Assembly (NCBI GenBank): GCA_030248225.1
Contig: JASANE010018629.1
Coordinates: 1 to 64,000, forward strand
Length of the DNA: 64,000 bases
From: Trileptium ribeirensis
Lineage: Eukaryota > Nematoda > Enoplea > Enoplida > Thoracostomopsidae
Direction of reading: 5' to 3'
The notes below the pieces were generated by a model that did no database searches, had not been told where the DNA came from, and saw only the letters and a program-made list of their open reading frames with translations. How positions within the stretch are numbered: the first letter of the stretch is position 1; every line of letters begins with the position of its first letter. A program made the translations under genes and the position numbers. Of this stretch, positions 31,540-44,886 are shown piece after piece.

Positions 31540-33599
31540 CTGAAATATTAGAAATACATATCAGCTTAAATTAACTGTCAAAATTGTGCCATACTTGTAT
31601 AAAAGACTATTCAGGAAATAACAGCAGTTATTGCTTTTTTTTGGCCCCAAAAATCAACCGGATAGCATTGTTGAAATTATTGTTATATTATTTGGTTTTG
31701 TTGGGGGTAGGGGTTGGATAGGGATTTTTTCTTATGTCGGCTATCGGAATTAAAAGGGTAGGTGATTCGTCACCGAAGAGTGTGCGGTTCGAGGCGTGGC
31801 CAGTAGAATGCTGGTGGGACGCTTTGGTGGTGCGCCCTTTCTTTTCGTGAGCGGTACTAGTGCCTTATATTTTGCGAGGCGGCGCAATCCTGCTCGGCTC
31901 TACGTGCTCGAGTTCCAGATATTTTGGCTACTGTTTATTATAACACGATAAAAGGTTAGGCACTGTTATCACAGTAGCTCGCTTGAGGCCGTACGCTTCG
32001 ATAACCGCATCAGAATAATCGTTAAGTTAAAGCTACCTAGTATTTGGCTTAGTCCTTAGCCCTAAGTTATAGCAACTAGTGATTGAGGGTTATACCTGAG
32101 CGAAAGTGATTATTAGGTTATCTGTTATATACATTATTGAAGCCCTTGTGGGTTGACACAATGACGCCGGACGGTAGCCACCGTGCGATATCTCAGTACC
32201 TCAACCTAAGCCTTAGATTTTACACTAATACTGCCAGTTAATTTAAATACGCCGACACCGGAAGGCTGCCGAACCACGTTATTAAAACTGTACGGTAGCG
32301 GTTGACTACTGTGCAGCTGAAGTTTCTCAGTCCTGGCCTTGACTGCCTGATCTCAGGATGGTGTAACAAGTGGTAATATAGTCAGACTTTTCTTGTAGGG
32401 GGGCAAGCAAAATTACGGTAATGCAAATTTGTCGAGCTTACAGTTAATAGTCAAGTTCGGTTCACCTGGAACTTTAAATAGACACTCAAGTATAGCACGC
32501 TATCTGAAAATGTCGATTTATGCAGTACAAATATTTAAGTTGCACGATTATACAGACTTGATCATAATTTTTTATGGAGTTCTGTAATTACACCAACTCG
32601 AGATAAAAATGTAGAATTTCTGCAATTCCAGAATTTTACAGACAAATTCTACAAATTTTACAAAAAATTCTACAAATTTTACAAAAAATTATTTTTCCCA
32701 AGATTGCAGGCTCGATATAATTTATGTGTCCTGGGTACGTATATGTTTTAGTTTTGAATGTGATTTTGTTTATCAGTCTCATGGGAGAGTTCGTAGTAAT
32801 TTCTAATACGCCGTGCTGTCATGTAATGTTTCTTTTGTGCTGAAGGCAACGCGTAGCTATCGACCGTAGGCACAGTGCAACGTTTTACTACATTACTACG
32901 ACTTTACACCGGTGGAACATTATTAATGTACAAAAGTATTGGGACAACAGCATGTGTCTATTCGAAAAACTGTTTGCGCCTGCTCGATATGCAAGTGTTT
33001 TGACGGCGAGATTTTCAGTTGACCTAACAGGCTGGTAGTGTGTGATCCTAGTTCACTTCCTATGGGATTATTATACAAACACACAATTGACATAAACGTG
33101 TGTATTTTCTTACGGTTACACTCGCTGTATGATTAGTGTTCCTGTAATTAGCTTGCGTGAGCACCTTTACGATGATTTAACAGACGTCACTGCGTATATG
33201 TATGTATATATAAACCAACACATCAGTGATCTGATACTCTGATGAAATGTTTTGTCCAGAGGTGCGATCGATTTTTTGTTGCCTGTTATTAGAACTTTAT
33301 TGCAATGCTTGTATTACTGAGAATTCTCTGTAAGACAAGTTGGACCTGTTAGAGGGTCGTTGTTCAAAATTTGATTTGTATTGGCATTTAAAATACGTAT
33401 TATCTTAATAAATAAGTTATTAATAGAGCAAACCTAAACTGTTTTCGATCGGTTATTCTATTCCATTACGAAAGATTGTTGGTTTACTGGTTCTATTTTA
33501 TCATTGCCTGGGTGGGCTGTGTCGAATATAGAGTACTAATAATAGCTTGACAGCATATCTGAAATAATTAGCAAAATGTTAATTGGATTTCAAAACCGC
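31540..33599. other. Intergenic stretch with minor repeats
   Basis: No gene recognised. A 21-bp direct repeat (TTCTACAAATTTTACAAAAAA at 32647 and again at 32668, last base of the unit shared in type) lies in an A/T-rich tract. A segment near 32162-32184 (GACGCCGGACGGTAGCCACC) nearly repeats at 34612-34634 (GACGCTGGACGGTAGCCGCC), probably a dispersed repeat, perhaps the 5' region of a retrotransposon. Confidence 0.4.
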
Positions 33600-34859
33600 T
33601 TTGGACTGGCATTAAGTTGGTCGAAGCTCAGAGTATTTAAGACAGCACTCGTTCTGCTCGAGGCCTCACTTTAGTTCGACAGTCAGAGAGTTTGAATGTT
33701 GTTGCTTAGCCTCACTTCAATTGTTCGTCAGTCCTATTCGTTAGTTATTGCGCGACAGTTTAGAGTTTTGTTCGTTGGTTGGACGTTCTCTAGTATTTCT
33801 TGTATGGTTATGATATGTCAGTTCTATATTGTGGTTTGGACTTTGTGGAGGTATTAACTGGTTACTTCTGTGTCCTAGCGGCTTAAAAAGTTCGGACATT
33901 AGCACGCTTGTTTTACGGTACAGAGGCATGCCTACTTATCGATTATTTGTGCAAGCTGCATCTTGGCATTCTAGTATTCGGTGATTATAGCGGACAGTCA
34001 CGCGGTTTGTGGACATTAAGGCGGTACAAAGATTTCCTGTGAAGAATTAAGGATAGACACTGCGGCATAATGATGAGTGTTAAAGAGCATGTGCTCGCTT
34101 TTGCGAAATTTTAACAAATAATTGTCTTTTGTGTTTGAAGATTTTACAGATTGGTCAGTGAATTTTCTGTTGGGGATTTTGTACATGTGTACTTTACTCA
34201 TCATTTCAATATGAGTTATTTGTTTTGAACCGCAGTATATACTTATATAGTGATTATTGTATTACGCCGCGCACACCACACTTCTTTTGCTGACAATAGA
34301 CAGAGTGGAACTGTTTGTGTATACACGCATAGACAGTGTTAGCATCATAACTTAGAGGCCAGGCTCAGAGTTTAATTCGAGTATTTTTGAGGCATTCATT
34401 TGACTTAAGTGGTACATTTGAATTAAGCGTCAGAGTTCATCATTTTCGTAACGACAGTCGGACATTCCCGAAAGTCCAGAGTGTTGAATTCACCATAAAA
34501 CCCTACCGTGCGACTGTTCTTCGTTACAATGGTTTTAGGATTTCTCGAGGTGGTTATTCGAATCCTCACCCCTTACTCAACCGGTCTACTTAACAATAGT
34601 GCGCCCCACACCGATGACGCTGGACGGTAGCCGCCGACATGTTAGCACTACTAAATTTATTCGAGACCCACCTGCACTCTCGCCCTGGTTACCACTCACT
34701 CGACACAAAGGGGCCGAAGTTTTAAAATATTACTAATCCTAAGTTATTTGTTCTATCGCCCCTACTATAGTTCTTATTGCTACTTGTTCACAATTTTATA
34801 AGGAAAGCTAGTACTAAGTAAAATAATATTGGAAATGTGAGTACTTATTTGTTTTAACC
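33600..34859 (+). other. Possible retroelement 5' region or LTR-like sequence
   Basis: Around 33635 a TATTTAAG box is followed at TATA-to-start spacing by CACTCG and a run of CTCACTT/TTCG-rich words, which resembles a retroelement promoter. No terminal TG..CA repeat pair or primer-binding site was found, so an LTR is not shown. The end of this stretch leads into CR1-like element B1 and may include its 5' UTR. Confidence 0.25.
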
Positions 34860-35002
34860 CAATTGCATTCAGGTACCTGCTTGAGAGAAGCGGAGAAACT
34901 ATACGCTCAGTAATAAATTATAAAATAGTTATACTTGTAAATATTTTCTCTCCGGAAGTTAAATCGCTGTCTCAAACCATACAATGGCAAGAAATTCACG
35001 TC

Positions 35003-36122
35003 ATGTTACAATACAATACACGAACAGTCACCCAAAAGCAAAGCTCAACACAGTCTTTGCGGCGCCAATCAGCGACATCACAGAACACGTCATTTACACC
35101 TCCGGCGACGGACCATTGCGCTGAGTGTAATCGTGAAGACGGCAGCAATTCCTTCGAGTGCGACCTCTGTGGGTGTTCGATTCATTTCGTATATACATTG
35201 ATAGACAAACACGATGTTCACCGAAACGAAATTCCTCACGTAGTAGTGGTCTGTACAAACTGTTTAGAATTTGCGCGCAACCACCGTCTATGTCGCCAAT
35301 CACAACAGCCTGAAACAGTGCAAGATCACACCACCGCAGAGTCCCATCGATTACAAAAATTGGAAGCCCAAATAGAATCTTTTACGACTGCTGTCGACAA
35401 ACTTGCCACATCAGCAGCTGAATCAGCCGCCTCCGTCAACGACCTGAAAGAATCGTATCAATCATCGTTATCTTCAGAATCGTTGTCAGCGAACGAAACT
35501 AGCGCGCATCCGCTGACCCACAAACATGGCTCAGATTAAGCAAAACGTTAGATATGGCGGGCGTGTTGTTTGCTCTACACAGCCATCCGATGACGAAGAT
35601 GCTAGACGTCGCAGATGCATCGTTATTAAAGGTCTAGCAGAAAGGGGATACGACATGGCAGACGCTAGCAACATCTGTATAAAGCTTGACCCGTCCGTCC
35701 AGATCCAGGAAGTTTTTGCGACTTGGCGTCTACGATCAATCGTCCACCAATCGAACAACAAATCATGGACCCCGACTCTTGAATGTACGACTATCCTCCT
35801 CGACAGTTGCTCGATCAATCCTACAAAACGCATGAAAACTCAAGGACTACGAAGGGTTGGAGAAAATATTTATCCGCAGGTCAATGACGAACAGGGAACT
35901 GAGAGAGCAAACTGCGCTCCGACGCAAACATACGAGCTTAATTCAGCTCAACGCGAAAATATGCAGAACGCCCCTCACTACGTGGTTGTAAAAGAAAAAC
36001 TGGTTGCCTTCAAAAACTGCACAAGAAACGATCCGGGACGCGTAGTAGGCGGCAGATCTAATAACATAAACTACGATTTCGTTGAGGCTAACGGTAAGAT
36101 TAAGGTTCACGTAAACTTTTAA
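35003..36122 (+). pseudogene. B1 ORF1: PHD-like finger and coiled-coil protein
   Basis: ORF1 products of these elements bind element RNA. 35003-35539 holds a PHD-like zinc finger (CAECNREDGSNSFECDLCG with a following H and a final CTNC) and then a helical, Gln/Glu-rich stretch with likely coiled coil. A frame change near 35530 leads into 35526-36122, which contains an RRM-like region (RRCIVIKGLAERG) and closes INYDFVEANGKIKVHVNF; B2 closes similarly (VDYNFVTIDGKTSVQVN). Confidence 0.78.
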
Positions 36123-36172
36123 TCGGGACACTACCAAATCCACCAATTCCTAAGCTGACAAAATGTAAATAC

Positions 36173-36839
36173 TTGAATGCGCGAAGCCTTTGCAACAAGC
36201 TTTCAGATCTAGACGTTATGCTAGCATCGAGATCTCACTCAGTAATTGCAGTTTGTGAAACTTGGCTACATGATCGCCTCCCAGACGGCTTGCTTTCTTG
36301 TTCAGAGCACTGTGTCTTTAGAAACGACAGAGTTTTACACGGAGGCGGAGTTGCAATCTATGTTTATAAGTTTCTTAAGTGTGCTTCGGTGCTAAATTTC
36401 CCTGAACAATTTCGTCTTGTAGAATGTATAACAGTGGACACATTTCTATCCGTGAAAACTCTAGTCGCGTGCATAAACCGCCCACCCAGCTGCACTCCAG
36501 AACAAAATGCATTGCTGTACTCATTCACATCTCATGCATGTAACGTTTCATGGCCCGTCATTGTAGTGGGAGACTTTTAATCTCCCTGACATTGATTGGT
36601 GTAGAAACATAGTACCTGTAGCACCCGAGTACGAATTATTTTATACTATGGTTCTCGAATCTAGTCTCACTCAGTTAGTAAATTTTCCTACACGCGGAAC
36701 AAAGACACTAGATCTACTTCTTACGAACTCCCCGCGGCATGTCGCGCGCGTCGAATGTTCCGAGAATTTTGTAAATTCAGATCATTTCTCTACTGATTTC
36801 ATGATAGCCACCGCCGCAAATCCAATCAAATTTCGCTAA
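36173..36839 (+). pseudogene. B1 endonuclease (APE type), broken
   Basis: Motifs NARSLCNKLSDLD, VCETWL (catalytic Glu), GGGVAIYV, ACINRPPSC (usually YRPP), VVGDF (catalytic Asp) and, after a stop at 36578, LVNFPTRG..TLDLLLTNSP and SDHF. The order and spacing are normal for the family. Confidence 0.85.
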
Positions 36840-37239
36840 AAGACAACTTTCGACTTTAAAAATGCAAACTTTAAAAATCTCAACGACTTTCTTATTTCAA
36901 TTGACTGGGACTCATTATTACACGCTGTCATTAATGTAAATGATAAATGGTTCATGTTTTATAATATAATGTTATATGCATGTGATATATGTACCCAAAC
37001 GAATCATACCGTACTGGAAAAACAAAACTTGCCCGAAATATATAAAAAAACTTCATCGTAATAAATTAGTGCTGTGGAAATTACGAAAACAATCAGGAGA
37101 CATGTCAGAGTATAGAAGAGCTGCCAAGAATGACAAACAAGCCGTTAGGAAACTAAGAGTAAGAGAAGAAAAAGATCTTAGATTCTGGAAACCCAAATGC
37201 TATGTACAGTTACGTAAAAACGCGTAGCTCAACAGCGAC

Positions 37240-38546
37240 TGTCATAAGTGCACTGAAACTGCCAAGTGGAGAAATTGCTACGGACGATCTAACTAGATCG
37301 GAAATCCTAGCGAACGCCTTTCAAGGCACCTATTCAATCTCCGATACACTTTTCCAACGTTTACAAATAGCATCGCTCATCAGTTGACGTGGGTGTCGTT
37401 TACGCCTTACGATGTTCAATTATGTATAACAGAGTTAAGGCCTAAACATACCCATGCCCCAGATACCTTCACGTAGTTCTTTTTGCGCAAAGCAAAAGAC
37501 GCAACCAGTATTCCACTCGCGCACATTTTCGAGCAGTCCTTTGTCACTGGTTGCGTACCCGATGTCATCAGAATATATAAAGAAGGAGATCCCACGGACC
37601 CATTAAATTACCATCCGGTGTCCCTGGTCTCAAATTGCTGCAAAATCATGGAACTGAACATTAATAAGTGCCCGCCAAATCACGTCAAAACACCAAATAT
37701 TTTATCTCAAAATCAACATGGATTTATCTCTAAACGGTCCACTAGCACTGAATTAATCGAGAGTGTCTGGGACTAGGCAAACGATATGCACAAAAATCTG
37801 TCAGTAGACGTAGCTTATATCGATTTCGCGAAGGCATTTGACGCCGTTTCTCACAACAAAACTCGTGTATAAACTCTCGTACATTGGAATATCTGGTAAA
37901 TATCTAGCTTGGTTAAACAGCTTTTTATCAAATAGGAAGTTTCGGATTAAAATGAACAACAGCTATTCCAACTACAAATCCGTTCTATCTGGTGTTCCTC
38001 AAGGCAGTGTCCTTGGACCAACATTATTCAAGTTATATATTAATGATTTAATTGATTATGTTAAAATATGCTCTAACGTTAACATAAAGTTGTTTGTCGA
38101 TTATGTTAAATTATACATAAAGATCCCAGAAGAAAACAGCCAAATTGCTAAAAATAATATAAAATGCACTAAACCGACTTTCGCAGTGGTCAGAAAAGTG
38201 GCAACTTACGATTTCGGTTTCAAAATGTCAATTTTTGCACATAGGACGTAAACACTCACATTTTTCATACACCCTATCAGGAAACACTACACCACACGAC
38301 GAAATCTTTCGCGATCTCGGGGTATCAATCACTAAATACTTAAAATTCAAGCATCATTGCAGAAATATAGTGAGCAAAGCATACCGAATATCTTATATAC
38401 TTTTCCATTGTTTCTTAACTTCTGATATTGAAGTACTCCGTCGTGCATATGTTACATATGTTTGGCCAATACTAGAATACGCGTCTCCCGTTTGGTCACC
38501 TGTATATTCCGGGGATATCGATATCATAGAGCGCGTCCAGCGCTAG
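37240..38546 (+). pseudogene. B1 reverse transcriptase with altered catalytic box
   Basis: Shows NYHPVSLVSNCCKIME (motif 2), YIDFAKAFDAVSHN (motif 3 with catalytic Asp), [20 protein letters not shown] (motif 4), then FVDY at 38093-38104 in place of FADD, which changes the second catalytic Asp to Tyr. The following IFRDLGVSITKYLKFKHHC and YASPVWSP blocks lie in another frame from 38235. Dead copy. Confidence 0.87.
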
Positions 38547-38930
38547 TACACAAGGCGTCTATATGATCGTTACGCGCTGACTGCAGCGCAGTACAATGAA
38601 AGACTAATATTTCTTGATCTAGAGCCACTTGAGCTAAGGAGACTACATTTCGACCTTATCGCAATTTTCAAATTTATCAACAATGAATACGATTCAATTT
38701 TAAAACTATCCCTATTTCCGAAATGCGAACCCGTCGCCACAATTGCAGGATATAATACCCTGCGTTCAGAACCAACGTACTGCACCATATATTTCCAATG
38801 CGAGAAATAAAATATTGTAATGCCTTACCATCAACAATAGACGGAATACCTTTAATTACGGCTTCAAGTTCAAAATTGTTTAAAACACTATTAGGTACAC
38901 TCTCAGCAGCATAAAACCATTATAAACAAA

Positions 38931-41900
38931 AACAAAAATCAGTAAGAGTAGCTAGGTCATCACATATAACCAGAATAAACAAAACTAAATCGCAAGATCA
39001 GAGCGCTTCCGAGACGTCACCACACTAGTCGAGATCTAAACTGCGACTGACTAGTAATTGAAAAACAACCTAAGATGAACATAGCTAATGAACATAATTA
39101 ATGACAATTATGCAAATTAGGAACAGAAAAAAAATAATTTAAAATTTTTGAAATTTTAGGAATTTTGAAACTTGGGGAAACATATAATAATGCTTTAAGT
39201 GTAAAAAATAAAAATTGGTAATTTAGCCTCGAAAATCCCTTGTTAGCCTACTAAACTACGGACAATTACGGCAAAATAGTCAGATGATGACGCTAAAAAT
39301 AAATAAGAAATATAGCTACGTACTTACTTTAATTACTACAATAAAAATTTATTGACATCTTGAGGTTAAAACAGGAAATAGATTTTAAAGAATTAAAAGG
39401 ATTAAAATTTAGAACAATTTTGCAGAATAAATACTACGACAGCGCATGCTGGAAATATACTGATAACCCTGGAAAATTTAGGAAGAATATTTGATATCTA
39501 GATAATTTCATTCGCAAAGTTGCCAGTTCCATTGAGCCTACTCCTGGTAAACAACATTGCAAATCTTGGTTCGCGGGATACAGTCTTCCCAATGCAGTTA
39601 AATGCCCCATAAACTCCTTTCCCAATTTTTATAAGACTCTCGTGAACCATGATCACAAATTGCAATAAATCAATTGTAGGACATGGAGAATGCTCTTGAA
39701 CTACGTGACCTCTGCAAGCCTTGTTTTTTATTGACTCTGACTTTGAACTCCTCTTCGCTAACTTTCTCCGTACAATAACAATAGCGACCATTTTATTGCA
39801 AATATTGACAATACGTGCTCACAGATGAGAGAGGTTTATTCTCCTGAGGCCCAACACCCCACCTCGAGCGCCTCTCTATCCGCTTACTCTGGAGGGTAGC
39901 CTGATCCTCCTGACGAACACCCCTCGCCGACCAGGCGCATCGGCACTTCTGGGAAGGAGCTTTTCCTGAGCACCCGCTATCCTCACTGGTACTCATTACT
40001 TTGTACATGCATGGTCTTGGCCCGCGTCGTGCCTGACACTATATGCAGAATCTGTGAAAATTATCGAATTATCAAAATGATTGGCTTATCTTCAGTTCAC
40101 ACTGCTAAGCAAATTCCAGTTCAATAAGAAAAATTATATCTAAAAATTAGAAGATTTTTAGTTGGACTAATTTTTTAATAATGAAATACTTAATATGCGA
40201 GTTGGTACATACTGTATGATGTTTGTCTGTAGTTTGAGGTTGCATATGGTTCCAGAGCCAGATTGCTATATTGGAGATGACTGTGAGAATATGTGACAAT
40301 ATATCGGTTAATACTTATGACCTGCTGGTGCTCCGTAATAGATTTTCACCAAAGCCCATTGTTTATAGCGAGTCAAGAATCGTTTGTGTTACAAACCCGA
40401 CAGTAAGACTACACTACAAAATGTTTATTTTATAAATATTGGTAAAGTTTCAAGCGGGTATTATCCATTAGCTCTACTTTGTTTTTATGTACTTTTTATC
40501 TGATTTCTCAACGTCTGGTAAAACATTGGTTTTGTGACATTAGCTGTTCTCTATTGGTACCAACACTGATGCTAAACCATGAAATTTAGAGCGAACAGAA
40601 AAGAATTTGACCGATATTTTGCGATTGTAGAAATGTTCAAATTATGGCAAATACTTAGTAATTCGACTTCAGCTTTGTAAAGTGACTCTTGGAAGACATG
40701 AATGCCTTAAATTTTCGATGTTTAACCAAATGTCGATAAATTAAAGACTTTCAAAATGTAACAAAAACAATTTAATGGTATTAAATTTTAACGCATAGGT
40801 ATCCATATGAGGCCGGGAGTGACTCTCGACGGCAAGACATATTTTACCACCATGTATGGAGGGTGAGTACACCATCATGAGCCGAAATCAGTAAAGATAT
40901 ATAATTGCGACAGAGTCACAAGAATTCGGAACATTTTTTCTGCAAAAATGAGATATGGCAAAAATTGGGGAAAATTCTGGCTAAATTGAAAAAGTTTAGA
41001 GTTTCTAAAAAATTTTAGAATTTACTCATTCTTATTTACCGCATCCACTCCCGCGGACTACCCCTCACGCCTGAACCATCTACACCTCGCTTTACTCTGA
41101 TCGAATTCCTACGCCTACTTTTCCTTGTACACCTAATATCTAGCGACAACACGAGGTGCAGTGCAATAAGAGTAGACTGAACACATTTCTGTAGTAATCG
41201 TAGAACGACGTTGTATTAGTAAATGCAGATGATATATGTTCCACAAAACGTTTACATTTTAGAAATATGAAAGCAGTGAAACAAAAAGTTTTGAAAAATT
41301 TCATTACATCTGTGAGCAATACCACTTAACTTCATAGCTAGGACTGAACAATCGACTTCAAGTTATTATTTTTACGTTTCAAATGTAAAAGTTGTCGGTG
41401 GATTCGCAGGTTATTTAGGGAGTTTCCTCTACCAAAACCGTCCAAAAATTCCCTACAATTGTTCCTAGCCCCCATCAGACCAAAATAATCGCGCTTCATA
41501 GAGTTTTGTTTATTACTCGCTGCTTCCCCTTTTATTTAGTTTTATTCCTTATTAGTGCTCTAAATCCTTATAAACTAACATAATTTGCATAAAAGTTCCT
41601 TCGTTTGGCCCGCTAGCTAACCCACAATTATGTTTCAAGATTTTTAGTTTTATTGTTATGTGGTTGATTACGAGAATTCTGGCGATCAGCGCTGAAAAAT
41701 TTCCTCCAGTTGCAACTACTCAGTAGCTATGCTAATTTTTTGTATCCTAGGTATATTCGTATATGGCGGCGACATAGTATTTTTCGGTGCGTAAAAATTA
41801 GGTTTAGTTTAAATGAATTTATGTGTGACGATTAACGGCTTTTAAGGGATTCTTTCCAGATTGTTTTGACAGACACGAGAATTTCCTGAACTGGAGCATT

Positions 41901-42070
41901 TTATGGTGTTTGGCTTATTGTTTTGAATTCTACGATTGTTGCGACGATTACCAGAAATAAGAGGCACTTCACACTAAAGTAAAAGAATATTACCTTATAT
42001 TGTTTATGTCAGTCACAATCTGAAAAGCAGTTCTCACTGCAGAGCTGTAGCTACACAAGTATACCGGGCT
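38931..42070. other. Intergenic stretch, nothing recognised
   Basis: AT-rich with a GC-richer island at about 39790-40030. On the minus strand two adjacent open frames (39793-40008 and 39498-39791) cover the island; the first is rich in Arg, Ser, Cys and Gln. No splice-flanked exon or known motif could be identified, so they are left as unassigned sequence. Confidence 0.4.
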
Positions 42071-42092
42071 AAATATATATATATATATATAT
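42071..42092. repeat. (AT)n microsatellite
   Basis: About ten uninterrupted AT dinucleotides immediately before the CR1-like 3' fragment. Confidence 0.9.
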
Positions 42093-42129
42093 TAATCCGA
42101 TGTTTTGTGACCGATATCGACCGTGTTTA

Positions 42130-42560
42130 GTTACGGTTCTACATCACATATGTATGACCAGTACTGGAGTATATTTACGCCGTTTATTCACCAGACTAAG
42201 ATGGGCAAACGTACCTTATAAGGATCGGCTCAGTATTTTATATGTTGAGCCGCTTGAATTACGTCTACTTTGTCTCGATCTTACTATGGCCTACAAAGTT
42301 TTAAATTCAGATACTGATGCCTGCAAATACCTGTTGGAGACGTCAGGCGTATCGCAAACGTGTTAACACTCACGGAAACTAATAAGAAAGAATTTCAAAC
42401 CGAATGTCTTAAAACATTCTTTCCGAGTCCGGGTAATCAATGCTTGGAATTTGTTACCGGAACCTATTGGTAATGCTCATCCGCTCTCCTAACCGTAGAT
42501 CATTCTAATTTCGCTTGAAAAATGTAGACTTGTCGCAATTTCTGCACTACGATAGGAATA
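42130..42560 (+). mobile_element. CR1-like 3' fragment B3
   Basis: Translates in pieces to the region after the RT core: LRWANVPYKDRLSILYVEPL, LELRLL, DLTMAYKVLN, and, after a stop at 42363, a FRVRVINAWNLLPE-type end block. This matches the ends of B1 (LDLEPLELRRLHFDL) and B2. Only the last part of the element is present, as in strong 5' truncation. Confidence 0.75.
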
Positions 42561-43429
42561 TGCGATCAGTTCTGAGGTAGTCTCTCAAGCCTTCGTAATC
42601 CTATCAAAAATTCCGTCGAAATACAAAATGTTGTTATCTATTTTCGTGTAACTTTTTAGTGCATAGTAAGGTGCATGTCGGACCTAAACAGTGACTTTCA
42701 AATAATTTTTTTCAAAGATCCTACTTTTATATAATTCGCAAATGCTACATGCATCTCTTCGTGCAGGTGCTATTTAGTGTTATCACCATTATATATTCCT
42801 TTCAAATTGTGATCAGTTGTAAGTGGCTCTATACCCTTTCTGATCTTATCTGTTTATTTACCTCATGTCAGTCTATTATTTTTGTATAACAGGATCTTTC
42901 ATCTGGTCTATATTTCACATGGAGTGTGAGTATGGACAATGCATAACAGTTCTGTGTAATAAAGCTGTCTTGACCATTAATAAGTCAAGTCAGAGTCAAA
43001 GTTTATTGAACATCAAGATTACGTGCATACTGATATACATGACACAATGAAATAGAATAATAAATTTGAAGTGTGAATATGCAGCAACCAAGAATGTTCA
43101 ATAAAAAGTTTAGAAAGTGAGACGAGTCCTACTCTTACATATAACCTAAATTCCAGTTATAATACAGATATCGATTCAAGTTGTCTTTTTCTAACTGATT
43201 CTTAAAAGTTCTTAAATTCGCTGAACATATGTTGTTGTTGTTATTTAATTAACTTCCAAATAAAATCTGGGTTTATGTAGCCTTAAAGTAATTAAGCCGT
43301 AGAAAATGTTATAGTGGCAAATAATTCAGTAGAAAATAGATAGTGTCAACCATCGTTCCTGTGTCGAGTGAGAATTATCCGTTTCGAGCTTATTAGGTAC
43401 TAGTTCAGTCCTAGAGACATTAATTAAAT
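42561..43429. other. Intergenic stretch
   Basis: AT-rich, no gene or repeat boundary recognised. Confidence 0.4.
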
Positions 43430-43723
43430 GCAAATTTTGATAATTATCCAGGGTGCCTAAATGTAAAAGAATAAAAGCAGAACTTGTGATATTTTAGCTG
43501 ATAAGCCGACATGGAATACATCCATCGCTACGTGATCGCTTGAAATTTTTACATGAAAATCAGTATTAGGTGTTCCGGCAAGATTTAACCCAATTACATT
43601 CAGATTGAAGAACAAAAACGAATAGACGTACTGGTGCGGTACACCTACAACTACTATATATAATTCGAAATCCGATTAACAACTTCAGAAGGCTTGGCTA
43701 CATCAACCTCGTAACGTCAATCT

Positions 43724-44700
43724 ATGCCGACTGCGCCGTCAACGACTTCTCATCCAATATCCACCAACTGCGGTACTTGCAACAATGACGATGGTCGTGA
43801 TTGTTCTGAATGCGGATTATGTGCGCGATGGATACACTTCTCCTACTCATCTATCCGCAACAACAAATCTCTAAATGCATTGGCTGACGCCGACGATATT
43901 CTTGTCGTATGTAAGGCACGTCATAAATTCGCTCACAATTTTGTAATGCAAAACTCACTGGCACTCCAACGACTGCGGCACTCGGCACTAACCACCGACT
44001 GGACAAAATTGAACGGCAGCCCGAAACTGTCATTAACTTTGCCATGTCTCCCGCATTCACAGCTATGCAACAGACGACTGATAATAGTCAAGACAATGTC
44101 CGACATCCAACGTATGCATTTATGGCAGCTAGAAATGGAACTCGTACTGCAGTTATAAGGTCATCTGATATTGACGACGACTCCAAAAAACATTGCTTGG
44201 TCTTCTCGGGAGTGCCTGAAATTGGAAAAGATATGAAAATTGTCTCAACCATCTGTCATTCACTGGATCCATCCGCCGAGGTCGAGTACGTGTTTCGAAT
44301 GCGATTACGGAGAAATCTAAAGCATCAATGAAGAACGCACTGGGCCAAGAAAACCATCGTTGCTCAAGGTTCGTTTCCGTGCCTCAACTGTGGTGCGCTC
44401 GGTCTTGCAGCAAGTTCTTTATTAAAAGACATGCCACAATATAGAGGAATATACATTTGCCTTTCCATGTCTGTTAAAGAACGAAATCAGCTTACTGTTC
44501 TTCGACGTTACGCGTACTCGTTAAACAATGCACGCGCGAGCAATTCTGCAAATCGGGACAGGTAATTAGTTTTAAACGAAAAACTAGTGCTTTACAAAGA
44601 CTACATAATTAACAATGGTAAACTAGTTGGCGGGCACCGTTGCAATGTTGACTATAACTTCGTGACTATTGACGGAAAAACCAGTGTACAGGTAAACTAA
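43724..44700 (+). pseudogene. B2 ORF1 with PHD-like finger
   Basis: PHD-like motif CGTCNNDDGRDCSECGLCAR followed by WIHFSY and a CKA where the last Cys-x-x-Cys pair should be. The frame then shifts near 44100 to DDDSKKHCLVFSGVPEIGKD (RRM-like region) and ends with VDYNFVTIDGKTSVQVN before 44700. Several stops. Confidence 0.72.
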
Positions 44701-44734
44701 TCGGGGAGTAAATACACAATCACTGAATCGAAAT

Positions 44735-44886
44735 ATGTCCCTCGAGTGCAAATGTTTTAACGCTCAAAGTTTAGCTAACAAAATCTGTGATCTAGAAGCG
44801 ATATTACATTCTGAACTCTTTCATGTTTTTGTTGTTTGTGAAACATGGCTAACAAATGAGATGTCTAATTTTCTAATTGATGCAGG
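44735..44886 (+). pseudogene. B2 endonuclease, N-terminal part
   Basis: NAQSLANKICDLEAIL and VVCETWL are the first two endonuclease motifs. The frame is then cut by the hAT-like insertion at 44887; it resumes near 45420 with FIAKDIKHSVAYFEI, a decayed CVYRPPNC and, from 45707, LISFPTWKENCIDLLLTASP and ADHVSINL. Confidence 0.8.

Larger units (their letters stand above)
34860..38930 (+). mobile_element. CR1-like non-LTR retrotransposon B1, near full length
   Basis: Plus-strand element with ORF1 (35003-36122), endonuclease (36173-36839), reverse transcriptase (37240-38546) and conserved C-terminal region to about 38910. Start set near AACCCAATTGCATTCAG, which is also found upstream of B2 (43589). 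ORF1 and the EN/RT order match B2. Interrupted by stops and frameshifts at 35539, 36579, 36839, 37387, 37774 and 37870, and the RT catalytic box is altered. Confidence 0.85.

Noticed and set aside
33600..34620. TATA-containing block with retroelement-like promoter words, considered as an LTR
   Set aside because: No second copy, TG..CA ends, primer-binding site or gag/pol sequence; only noted as possible.
39498..40008. Adjacent minus-strand frames over a GC-rich island, considered as exons
   Set aside because: No convincing acceptor-donor pair and no recognisable domain; described only as unassigned sequence.
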